Positions 49,301-59,175 of a stretch of DNA of 64,000 bases are shown one piece after another; positions within the stretch are counted from its first letter, which is position 1; every line of letters starts with the position of its first letter. The translations under genes were made by a program, and so were the position numbers. Where the stretch lies: the NCBI RefSeq assembly GCF_021018805.1, contig NC_086283.1, positions 14,645,162 to 14,709,161 on the forward strand, read 5' to 3'. Origin of the DNA: Prinia subflava. Its lineage: Eukaryota > Chordata > Aves > Passeriformes > Cisticolidae. The notes beneath the pieces are model-generated. The model saw only the letters and a list, made by a program, of their open reading frames with translations, made no database searches and was not told where the DNA came from.

Positions 49301-50197
49301 TTCTTATTTTTAAGAATACTCCTTTAATACCCCCATAGGAAAACTCAAGGAGTAAGTCAGAATCTTATTTCTTGAATGTTTGCTGTTATTAGGCTTAGCT
49401 ATTTCTCCCACCACAAATCTCAGTAGATATCTTGTCATGGTGTCCAAAGATGTCCGAAGTTACTGATGTTATTCTTCAAAACCTGAACGTCTACTTGGTG
49501 CCTCTAGCACTGCTGGAGGAAATAATCTCAGAAAAACTGTGCCCCACTAAAATGCTCTGGGAAGCAGCAGCAAGGCAAGAGGCTGGTGAAGAGTGGCCAA
49601 TTACAGCCCTACAAGCACCTACTTTCACTGGGAGCACATCAAGTGGACTGGAAGGCTGCAGAATGAGGATGTTGGCAGCCAAGAGGGAAGCAGAGAGTAC
49701 TTTGCCTGGGGGTCACACCTGCTGAAAGCTGACTGAAGCTTCAAGGAAAATCCAGGAAAATCAATACCCTCTTCTCTCTCTGAAAAGGTTCATGAGAAGA
49801 AGAAATGAGTTCTCTGTCCTTTAGAGCAGTAATACTGGCGGAGACAGCAAAAATATAACATCCGTAAACCTTTATCTCAGTCTTTAGTACAAAGGACCTC
49901 TCCCAAACCAAGGAAGAAGTGGTGACCCTAAGCCCCAAAATGGAACACGCCATTCCAGTTGTCAGTTTGGAAGGCTGTTCTGAAGTGAGGTGCCTGCCAA
50001 CAATGAAAAGACAATCATACCAAATCAATTGGTCAAACAAAGGAGAATCACCCCATGCACAACAGAAATGAGGACCTGGCTCACAGCACAGTTAGGATTG
50101 GTGCACACCTTGTATTTCTTTCATTGTCTCTGAGGTAAATGCAGACTTTGTTATTGCAGGTGCTGATAAATCCCATTGCAGCTACAACTCCCACATG
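46316..50197. other. Non-coding, very AT-rich sequence
   Basis: No gene is seen. A palindromic AT block around 46694-46724 (containing TATAATATTATA) could form a cruciform. Open frames stay below 100 codons and none is splice-framed. Confidence 0.5.
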
Positions 50198-50513
50198 AGG
50201 GATAGAGGAGGCGCAGGCACTGATCTCTTCTCTCGTTGGCAGTGACAGGACCTGACGGAATGGCCAGAAGTTGTGTTGGTTTAGGTTGGATATTAGGAAA
50301 AGATCTTTCACTATAGGGTGGTTGGGCACTAGAACAGACTCCCCAGGGCAGTGGTCACAGCACCACACCTGAATGAGTTCAAGAAGCATTTGGACAGTGC
50401 TCTCAAGCACATAGTGTGACTCTTGGGGATGGTTCTAAACAGGGTCACGAGTAGGACTTGATGATCTTGATGAGTCCTTTCAAGCTGAGCATACAATAGT
50501 ATGATTCTATGAT
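50198..50513 (+). mobile_element. CR1 LINE, 5'-truncated, best-preserved copy
   Basis: Successive landmarks of the CR1 3' region appear in order: 'tctcttctctcg', 'gtgacaggacctgacggaat', 'ggtttaggttggatattagg', 'agggtggttgggcactagaa', 'gactccccagggcagtggtc', 'gttcaagaagcatttggaca', 'aggacttgatgatct' and the terminal ATGATTCTATGAT. It is in sense orientation, about 316 bp, truncated at the left, which is normal for CR1. The minus-strand frames of about 110 codons in this interval are antisense to the repeat and not genes. It is clearly less diverged than the copy at 1.1 kb, so it is probably younger. Confidence 0.95.
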
Positions 50514-53500
50514 CTAACCCCTCAGGCAGACTGCAGACCAAGGGTAGAAATGTTCCTGCCCAGACAAGCTGTGGGCTACTTCTCCAGGAAAACAGTTGCC
50601 TCCTACAGGTCATATATCCCATCTGCCAGCCCTGTGACAACAGGCATCCAGGTTTAGGCAAAATGAGGGTCTAAAGTATTTCTAGGTATTACCTAGTGCA
50701 GGAGGTATTACCATATGCAGAATCACAAGGTGACTCGTTTATAGTAGTCCTACTCTGTGATTTCCCCCTCTCCTGCGAAAAAATAACCCAACACACGATC
50801 ATGTTGAACAATACGAGTCAGGATCTATATTTAACTCCTCTTCCATGTGTGCACACAAAAGCATTACCAATTTACTGTGTAATTAGGTAGGTCATCTAAC
50901 TTGTCTACACCAATTATTTTTGCTTCTGTTTTTTGTGAACAACTTTAAAACTCTTTCTTGACTTTGCTGTATGAGATATGACACAGAACGAATTTGACAT
51001 GCTTTGCTCTTTCTGGAGAGATGATTATGTGTTTTCTGGTTTATGAAGGCAACAGTTTTCTGGTGTGAGACCTGAACAATGCGTTGAACTTTGATGACAG
51101 GCTGCTACAATGAGTCTATGACTTGTAGGGTATCACGACAGTTTAATTCTCAAAGTTGAGGAGAATTTCTTGTTAGCAAAACTTGCTTTCTTGTCTGACA
51201 TACAGGATCTCTGGACTTGCAGCTAAACCCACTGAGTCGTACTCTCAGAAGGACTTACGCATTACTGGTAGAATTTTTTTCTCCTTATGACTTAAGTATC
51301 TAAATTCTGTTTTTGAAGTGATTTAGGCCAGAGTCAGAGGAGTATTTTAGAGTCCAAAGTTATAAAGTAGCTCAGTAGAGGGATTATCAAAACAGCTCCT
51401 AAATGCTTTAAAATCTGCACCATGGGACCATTTTGAAGAAATGGACTTGCCAACACCCTTTAGCTCCCTATGGTTTTCAAAACTTCAAGAGTTCTTAAGT
51501 GAGGAAGGGGTTATTTGAATATGAAATTAATTTCAAAGCACTGAAAAAGAACCAAACTTCCTCTAAAAGCAACAGAATATGGTTGTGATTTAAAAAGGGG
51601 AGGGGGAATGAGGTTTATTTTTTACACAAATATGAATAATTTAATGCAAAATATAAATTACACTCTTTGAAATAGATAGTCTAGCCTCTATTACTCACTT
51701 CTCTGAGTGGTAGAACAGCCAGCAAAACCATGCCTATGTATTTTTAGTCACCCTGGGATTAATTCCCAGGCAGGTCTTTGTTTACAGTGTTATATTTACA
51801 TGGAACAGCCATATGGAATGGGGATATTCCTCCTGACGGCTGCTCTGCTTCCCTCAAAGAACAGAGGGAGGGACTTTTTCGAGATAATGTCTCCTGCATT
51901 TCCGTCTCCCTACGAATTCCACCACAGGTGCTAAGGAACACCTGCCCCAGTGCAATGCCTCTGCTTCTCGCAGCTCACAGGGCCCAGCTGGGGGCACGTG
52001 TTGCTGTGTCTTGGCAGGAATGCCCCAGACACAGACCTCAGCTCCTGGGCAGGCATGGTCTAGCTCTTGGCCCATCACTCACTCACCTCTCAGTACTATG
52101 AGGTGTAAGCAATTCACATGTGTGCCCCTCTATTTATCTGAGGGAAGCCACTAGTTTCAAGGTGTGTTAATTGGCCTGCCCATTATTTAGAACATGGTCA
52201 TCTCCTAGGGCAGGAGACAAAAGTAAATTGAGTGTATCAGTGATAAACATGGTATCTTCTGAAGCTGCTGATCTTCATTCTACGTATGTGAATTTTTAAA
52301 AAAACCTGTTATCTGCTCTTCCCCAAACTCCTGTTAAGATCTGATCACTGAACCCCCTTTGATCTCATTACCAGGTTTGGTGTACAGGAAGGGCTTCTTT
52401 TGTTCTTTACTGTCTGCAAATATACGGTCAGATCCCCATCTTATTTCCAGAGAGGCAAAACTAGTCAGATTTTGGAAGACCCTCCATGAGTATTTTAGTC
52501 CTACACTGAGGAATCCAGCTCTTGAATATAATGTCTGGCAACTTCAGCTTTTCTTAAGGTGGTGGAGAAGAACTGACTACCACACCAGCAACTTATTCTA
52601 GACTTTTGCAAAAGTACTGTCATTCACAGCTATGCAGTGACTGTCTATGTGTCTCACCACAGATATCATAATTGTTGGGGAACAGATGGGCATGGCATGG
52701 GCCCTGTGGATACTGTCTTTTACAACTGCTTTTTTCTATGCAGGATTCAGGTATTATGAGTAAGTGAGGATGAGGGCTGTTTGGTATCTCTGGCTTCTTC
52801 TAATTAAATAAAGCAAGATGAGAAGCAAATCCTCCCTCTTAGCTGTCCCTTTGTTGTGCCACCAGGAGGACAAGTCCACTTGAGTACCTTGTTCCTCTAG
52901 AGAATCACCTGGAGCAGCACAATGAGAGAACTGAATGCAATTACCTAAAAAGATACAGGTAGTCCAGACTGGTGGCTGATTTTTTTCTGCTGTTGTCACC
53001 CTGCCTTTACTTACTCTGCTGGGGATACAGTTCAGAGATTTTATCACCCATAATCATGGTATTATACATTTTAGAAAAAGCTTCCCCACACAGGAATTTT
53101 TCTCTACTTTGCCAGCCAAATGTTCAGTCTTGTTCTAAAAAGCCTGACATCTGACCCCATTGAAAATTTAACAGGGTTTTTTTTTTCAAAGTTATGCTGA
53201 ACTGCATAATAGAGGGGACATTGTCAAAAGTTGCCATAGAAATGGGGAAAGAAAGCAAAAAATATAACAAAGAAAGATAACGGATGCCACTGGGTCACGT
53301 GAGGTCATAATGCCCTGTGCCCTATCCTGGTGAGCAGGATGGAGTGACCTAAGCCCTCACAGGATTCAGGCAACCTAAAGAAACACAGAGCAAATATCTA
53401 AAAAACCCTGAAATGTAAGAAAAGTTGGTTTGACTCTTCAGAAAACGGAATCAACACTGCAATATTCCTAGATCCAGCTGCCTTCAGTAAGGCTTTCCAA

Positions 53501-54530
53501 TGCAGAACCCCTCAAAGAACATTAACTATCATTTACCTGCCTGAAATACAGCTACTTCCCTTTGTATAAATGGGCTTCAAAGATTTTTTCCCATTCAAGT
53601 AAATAGACAACATTTCTCTGAGTTGGCTACACGTGGAAGTTGAAAAGACCTTTCTCTAGTCAGCCAGGCCTAACTTTATGTTGACCATTAAGTTTGTGAA
53701 GTGCTTCCTCCTCAGGCAATCACTACAGGATAAATATTTAACATAAGAAATTATTTCTAAGCTGTTCTGCAGGTGACTTTGCAGATGATTGAAGTCATTC
53801 CTCCATGGATTTACAAACTTTTGGCACTGGGTTCCTTCATATTCCTTCAAGTCATCAGATCTGCAGGACAAACTTCTTGTTTCCTCTTTTTTTGCTGTGC
53901 TGGGACCACTGAAGGCCACCAGCTTGTAGGCTTCTTTCTTAAAACTCTCAAGAAATGTCTTAGTCCTCTAGAGATATGAAGAAAAAGGTGCTTTCTGGGA
54001 GTAAATATGACCTGTTTATAGGTCGCCAGCCTGTTGGATGATTTGGGTTGTGGAAAAAGGACTGGGAAAAGCTGACTGCAAAAGAAGGAGAGGGGGTACT
54101 GTATATAGAAGCTCTGACTTCCATCACTGCACTTCCTTAACAGCTGTGGAGGGCGCCAAGCTGGGCACATGGGGACTTTGTAAGGGCATGTTTTCAGTGT
54201 CAAAAAAGAGGTACTCTGTCAAACCAATGACAGCAGACACTAGAAATGAAGTTGGAAGGTGTGACCTGGCTTGAGCCTTTTGTGCACAGAAATATTTGGG
54301 TCCGCACTTCAGCCAGCATGGAGATGGGATGGAAGAGGACTTAACCCACTCAGCCACTGTGGATGATGTGGGCCCTGAGACAGGGAATACCTGCAGGAGA
54401 CACAAACCAGTAATGTGATAGCTAGACTGGTCTACCTGCTACTGCTGGAAAAGGGAGCCGGCTGTGATTTCAACAGAGCCATCCAGTACTGCCAAATGAT
54501 GGATTGACATAAATTTCCACTCACCAGATA

Positions 54531-54531
<1 letters not shown>
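50514..54531. other. Non-coding sequence
   Basis: AT-rich DNA with no recognised repeat or gene. Short frames at 51707-52101 and 53847-54203 overlap on both strands and look incidental. A TCACGTGA palindrome is listed separately. Confidence 0.5.
53295..53307 (+). promoter_or_regulatory. TCACGTGA E-box palindrome overlapping AGGTCA
   Basis: TCACGTGA is the extended E-box preferred by MITF/TFE-type bHLH-zip factors. Its last A begins AGGTCA, a nuclear-receptor half-site. No nearby transcription start is visible, so function is speculative. Confidence 0.25.

Positions 54532-54583
<52 letters not shown>
54532..54583 (+). repeat. A52 homopolymer tract
   Basis: Fifty-two consecutive A after 'ccagatac' and before 'ggagcacc'. 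No retroelement body is recognised on the left and no duplication of the right flank was found on the left, so it is listed as a mononucleotide repeat. Confidence 0.95.
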
Positions 54584-54585
<2 letters not shown>

Positions 54586-57500
54586 AGCACCATTAGCACT
54601 TTGCACTTCCACTGCTATTAAGAGCAAGTAAGCATATATTATACTAGGTAAAATAAGCCATGGAAGGAACAGGGGTTCTGAAGTCACCTGTATGTGCTTC
54701 TTGCCTCCAATCCCAGGTTTTTGCCATTCTCCAGTTATTAGATTCTGTGCCTTACAACATTTCAGAAAAAGTATGAAGCTATTCCAAATTTAACTTGAAA
54801 ATAAAAGCAAAGTAAAATGACACTGAGAAATCCTAAGTGCTTTGGCTCCCAAATGTATCTCTCACAAGCAGATTTTACTGATTTAAAATACTCTACACAA
54901 GAATTCTGGCTATGTGATTTAATAAATGTCCCACAGATTGGTTTCAGTTTGTTTGTTTTTCTCATAAAGAACTGTGCTGCCACTGCCTTCAGTTGAAGAG
55001 GATTTCAGCTATTCCAGTGCAGAGCTAACTCAAAAGCTGTTTTTTGCTGATAGCAGAAGATCTGTAGTCCTCTGTGAGCTCACCTGCAATTCAGATGAAT
55101 GTCACATTCTTTTAGATAAGCACAAAGTAAAGATTTTTTTTCTATCAAAGAATGCTTTGGGAGAAGAAAAAAGGTCATCTGGTAATACTACAGTATTTTT
55201 TTTTTTGAAAAAGAACTTTTCAGTTTGCTTTTTCTCCTCATGTCAGTGAAAGTCTAGGAAAGGAACAAGGTACAGGATAGTAACAATCTAGATACCTCAG
55301 GTTGTGTTGGGGGTTTTTGGTTGCTTTTGCCGGTTTTCTTTTTGAGTTTTTGTTGTTGCTCTTCTTGTTTTGTTCTGTTTTGTTTTCTTTAAACAAATAC
55401 TTCCATCATTCAATTCTAGATGACTGCTCCTTTCCAAATGTCATTTTCATCTTTAAAACACCTTAAAACCTCAGTCAAACACTAAAGAAATAATAATAGT
55501 AATATTATTTTATTAAAAAGAGAAAGTTTGCTCCAAAATATTTTGGTTGACTAAGACTCTATATTTTGTGGGTTTTTTGTATCAACCTAAACCAGAGTTT
55601 TTCTTTTTAATCCTGAGTAGGATGGTATGGGTCTCTATCCTTCTGGTGTGTGGCTACTCTCCTCCAAGCAGAATTAGTTAAACAACCCAAAGAATCACAA
55701 CTTAATTAACAGGCTCTGTCGACGTATGAGGGAATTCATTACCCCACTGGCAATTTGCAGTACATTTTTCCATCTCTCCTATTTACTTTAAGAACAAGAC
55801 AGGACCTGCAAACACGTTTGTCTAGGCTGAACTCATCACAACAAATGTCCAGAGCTACATGCAAAAGAAGGCTGAGGAACAAAGCATCTTGAGTCACTGA
55901 GAGGTCCTAGTGACAGGCTGCTATCATGGCAGTTCCTTTGAGCTGAATCTGACATCTCTCTCTTATCTAAACCACTGAGATTTTCAGGTACTAAAAATAG
56001 ATGGACAGCTAAGAATAAAAAACCAGAATCTTAACATTCAGTAGTACTTCCATAACCATACAGCAAGACTGAGCTTTCAAAATCTATCTGCAGAGACAGC
56101 CAACAAATCTGTCTGAATTTTTAGAGAAGCCTAATGAAAGTGAGAAAGATCTTGTCCTTAGGAGAGGGAGCAAATGGACACTCAGCAAGAAGAGGTTGAG
56201 GCAAACTCAGTTGAGCAGAAAACATTTTGCTGCCTACATTTTGCCCTGAAAATTTAGTACATTTGACAGATCGTTTTGACCAGATTTCCTCAAATGAGTT
56301 TAATTTCTATTTTGTGAATACACAAGCACGAATGCACATGATTGTTTCCATGTGTTGCATTCAAGACACATTTATCAAAGGTTTTTAAAAACATCTGTGG
56401 AAAACAGTGCTGAAAAGCAAGAGTATCTGCTTGAGAAACAAAGTGATGAGAAATTTCAGTCTACAATGGGGAAATCAGTATTAATTTGGGATTTAATTTA
56501 TTTAATTATTTGAGATTTAATTTTGGAGGAGAAGGCAAAACAAAATAGCATCGTAATCTGTGCAAGGTTTCTGCTGTCCAGACCACAGGCACACCAAATG
56601 TTTTCCTCCCAAAGTTAAAATTCACAAAACTGCACATTCCTCCCCCTAAACCACAGCTCCAGACAAGGAGTAAGAAACACCTAAAATCAGAGAGCAGAAG
56701 TAACTATGTGTGATTTATTCACAGTCCTACGTTCGCTTTCAGTGCCAATCAGTATAAGCCAGGTGACCAGAAAGGAAACACAAGGTGGAGAACTCTCAAC
56801 TTTTTGTTCAGGGAGATATTTTCTACCTGTCTTTGGGTAAGCAGCCCAAAATCCTCTCCCTAAAGGGACTGAGGAGTGCAGTCCTGCTGCCTTGCAGGGA
56901 GCCTCGTGCTTTCAAATCTCTCAAGCACTTTAGAAAAAAAACTTCTACAGAAGCATTAAGCCTTTGCTTTTGAAAATTCTTGATAAATCTGAATGCTCAC
57001 TTCCTATTAATTTTAATTCCTTTCAAAGTCCCTGGAAAGCTAGAAAGCTTGGTTCCCAGGAGATCCTGGGTGGGGACAACTTTACACAGACAATATCCTC
57101 TGAAAGGAATTTGTCAGCTACCAGAGACCTGCAGGATGTGCGCATGCTGCCGTGACCTTCTTGGCTTTTCAGGGGCCTCTGATGCTATGAGAACAACAGA
57201 AATTACCTAACAGTGACTATTTTCAATTAACTCCTCACTTAAGTAGTGACTAATGGGGGACAAGCATTTTAGGATTTTCCCTTCAGCTATAGGTGTTGCA
57301 CTCCTGGGAAAGCGGTGCTGGAATCCCTGAAATGGTTCTCCCCATCACAGTGTTGCAGCATCTCCTCAGATGTGCAGCCACCCCCACCTTCACACTGATG
57401 GAACAGCTGTGCTCTGCAGTGTTCCCCTGCACAGCAGAGTCTGATGTAGCCCCTAAGACACTGATTCAAGCCCTGGGCGTGCACAGCTGCCCTCTCATGG

Positions 57501-57721
57501 ACTCAGGTCTCCCAGTGTGGGAGCACTGAGCCCTAAAAGCCTTGCTGCAAAGCCATGCTAAGATGCAACCCTGCTTCCACATCCAGCTGGGGGACAGGAG
57601 TTACTAAGGGTGACTGCAGCCATATTCTTCTGAGATAAAAATCCTGTCTATTTGCATTTGCATTTAGCCAAAAAAAAAAACCCAAAAAAACAGTGAAGCA
57701 AACCAAAAATGTCTACAATAC
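54584..57721. other. Non-coding sequence
   Basis: AT-rich DNA with a GT/T-rich low-complexity stretch at about 55300-55391 and a short A-rich patch at 57670-57690. No gene is seen. Confidence 0.5.
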
Positions 57722-57803
57722 CTCGATAATAGGTCCAACAGCATTTCCAGGGTTAGGGAAAAACTCTATCCATGGTGCTGAGTTAGGTGGTGGGAGAAGC
57801 ATG
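57722..57803 (-). CDS. Candidate 82-nt exon, protein not identified
   Basis: Read on the minus strand, an acceptor ('tctccctgcag') opens onto C followed by ATG and 26 more codons, ending GAG before gtattg. Only this frame of the three is open. The translation begins MLLPPPNSAPWIEFFPNPG and ends GPIIE, rich in proline and aromatic residues and unlike random translation of AT-rich DNA. The ATG is the second to fourth base of the exon, so it could be a coding start or an internal methionine. The exon ends on a codon boundary, compatible with the candidate at 35942-36007. The donor (gtattg) is weaker than usual. A REST-like motif lies inside, giving a non-coding alternative. I could not identify the protein. 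Confidence 0.3.
57762..57782 (-). promoter_or_regulatory. RE1/NRSE-like (REST) motif
   Basis: On the minus strand TCAGCACCATGGA matches the core of the REST silencer element over 13 consecutive bases. Over the full 21-bp consensus I count 16 matches, with the mismatches mainly in the last third. REST represses neuronal genes in non-neuronal cells. The site lies inside the candidate exon. Confidence 0.35.
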
Positions 57804-58231
57804 CTGCAGGGAGACTTACAGAAAACATTATAGAAAATACAGAACTTAATGAAAACAAGGTCAAGAATTTTCATATCTGATAGCCCACTCACAGTCAAAT
57901 TGACAAAAATAATTTTTGATGCTTTTAATGAATGAGTCAATAAACAAATATACAGTGAACCCAGCAGCCAAGAGGCAAGGCCATCTAAACAATTGCCAAA
58001 CTGTGAAATAAGTTACCCTTTAACCTTGGCCTCTATTTTATGTGCTTTATACCTATAATTTGCAGCAGAGATACCGTAGATGGATCTGTCCTACTTGTTG
58101 CTTGAAATGTAGCATTATCACTAGAAAAAATACATTTAAAAGGAGCCAATTAAGATTTTTAGAAACCAGGCCCCAAAATTAAAGCTAGATAAACATCTTC
58201 TGTCACAGGCCCCTCCAATTTGAGGAATGTT
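57804..58231. other. Non-coding sequence
   Basis: AT-rich DNA between the candidate minus-strand exon and the X-box. No feature is recognised. Confidence 0.45.
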
Positions 58232-58245
58232 GTTGCCTAGGCAAC
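58232..58245. promoter_or_regulatory. Perfect palindromic RFX X-box
   Basis: GTTGCCTAGGCAAC is a 14-bp perfect palindrome made of two RFX half-sites (GTTGCC and GGCAAC) with no spacer beyond the central TA. Such symmetric X-boxes bind RFX dimers and mark promoters of ciliary genes and some enhancers. Candidate exons lie on both sides: minus strand at 57722-57803 and plus strand at 58653-58700. The surroundings are not CpG-rich, so a distal enhancer is as likely as a promoter. Confidence 0.55.
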
Positions 58246-58652
58246 CAGCTCACAGTGTATCTGTTCAGACCATGCTGGCTGTTTTAAATAGAAATACCAT
58301 CCATTTAATGCACAGCTAACTTTTAGCAAAGGGTATACATGTGTAATGCACACCACCAGCTCATGTATTTGTTTTGCATTAAGAAGCTGATATGATAGAA
58401 GATGTGATACTTGCAGAGAGGAATTGAAGTGTAAATCTAAGGGTGAGTGAATAAAAATGCGATGGCTCTGAAATAGCCTCATTAGCTGGGTGGGACTGTC
58501 AGCTGCATGGAGAGCCTGGTGTGTGTGAATTGTCCTGCTGATCTCACCACAGAGATGTAAGGAATAATTGAGCAGTGCTGGAGGGAGTGTGTACCGCAAT
58601 CTCGCATTGCTTCATTATATCCAATTAGAAACTGGTCAAGCAAGTGAATCAA
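58246..58652. other. Possible conserved regulatory sequence
   Basis: The interval has low simple-sequence content and a 120-codon open frame on the minus strand (58237-58599) without recognisable domains or splice sites. Together with the X-box at its edge this fits enhancer-like DNA. No gene is supported. Confidence 0.35.
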
Positions 58653-58700
58653 ATGACTTTACCACTTGAAGGGCTACTGGCTAAACACAGTATCGTGCAG
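58653..58700 (+). other. Candidate first coding exon end (weak)
   Basis: An ATG at 58653 starts a 16-codon frame (MTLPLEGLLAKHSIVQ) ending in CAG before an excellent donor, GTAAGTAAAA. It lies 408 bp downstream of the X-box. Joined directly to the segment at 59090 the ATG frame hits a stop, but another frame (entered after a TGA at 58654) stays open across the junction. The donor is the strongest part of this call. Confidence 0.15.
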
Positions 58701-59089
58701 GTAAGTAAAAAGATTTCCTCATAAAAACCACTCCTCTGATTCCAGATGTAATGTTCTCTTCGGGAGTTGGAAGTGCTAGCAAATGCCATGGTACCACATA
58801 TTGTTGGATCCCTTGGAAAAGGCATCACTAGAAAACATCGTGGCAGCAGCCAAGCACAATAGTAGGAGGTGTCCAGAGTAAGGCTCAGTACCTTCCATGT
58901 AGCTGGGTATGGCAGGTGGTGATTTCTCTGAAGATATAAAAAATTTTCTGGACAAAGTTGCCCAAAAGATGTAGAGTGTTGCATTACCAGGCAAACAAAA
59001 CAAATTTTAAAACCCTAAACAAAACAAAACAAGCAAACAAACAAACAATCCCCCTGTCCCCCCAAAACATGTTTACTGCTTGGTTGCAG

Positions 59090-59175
59090 TCTTGTCATGT
59101 TTAAATATCAGCAAGTTCTTCTCCTGAAGAAACTGGAACAAGGGGACTACAAGACCTTGGAGAAGAGGCTGGGCT
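59090..59175 (+). other. Candidate internal exon, lysine/leucine-rich
   Basis: After a C/T-containing tract ending 'ctgcttggttgcag', 86 bases stay open in one frame up to the donor GTAAGTAATC. The 28 complete codons include MFKYQQVLLLKKLEQGDY and then KTLEKRLG, an amphipathic, helix-like composition with coiled-coil character. I do not recognise the protein. The other two frames contain stops. It lies 0.39 kb after another donor on the same strand. Confidence 0.25.

Noticed and set aside
50081..50661. Minus-strand frames of about 110 codons
   Set aside because: Antisense to the CR1 LINE at 50198-50513 and its flank; no CR1 reverse-transcriptase or other domain is present.
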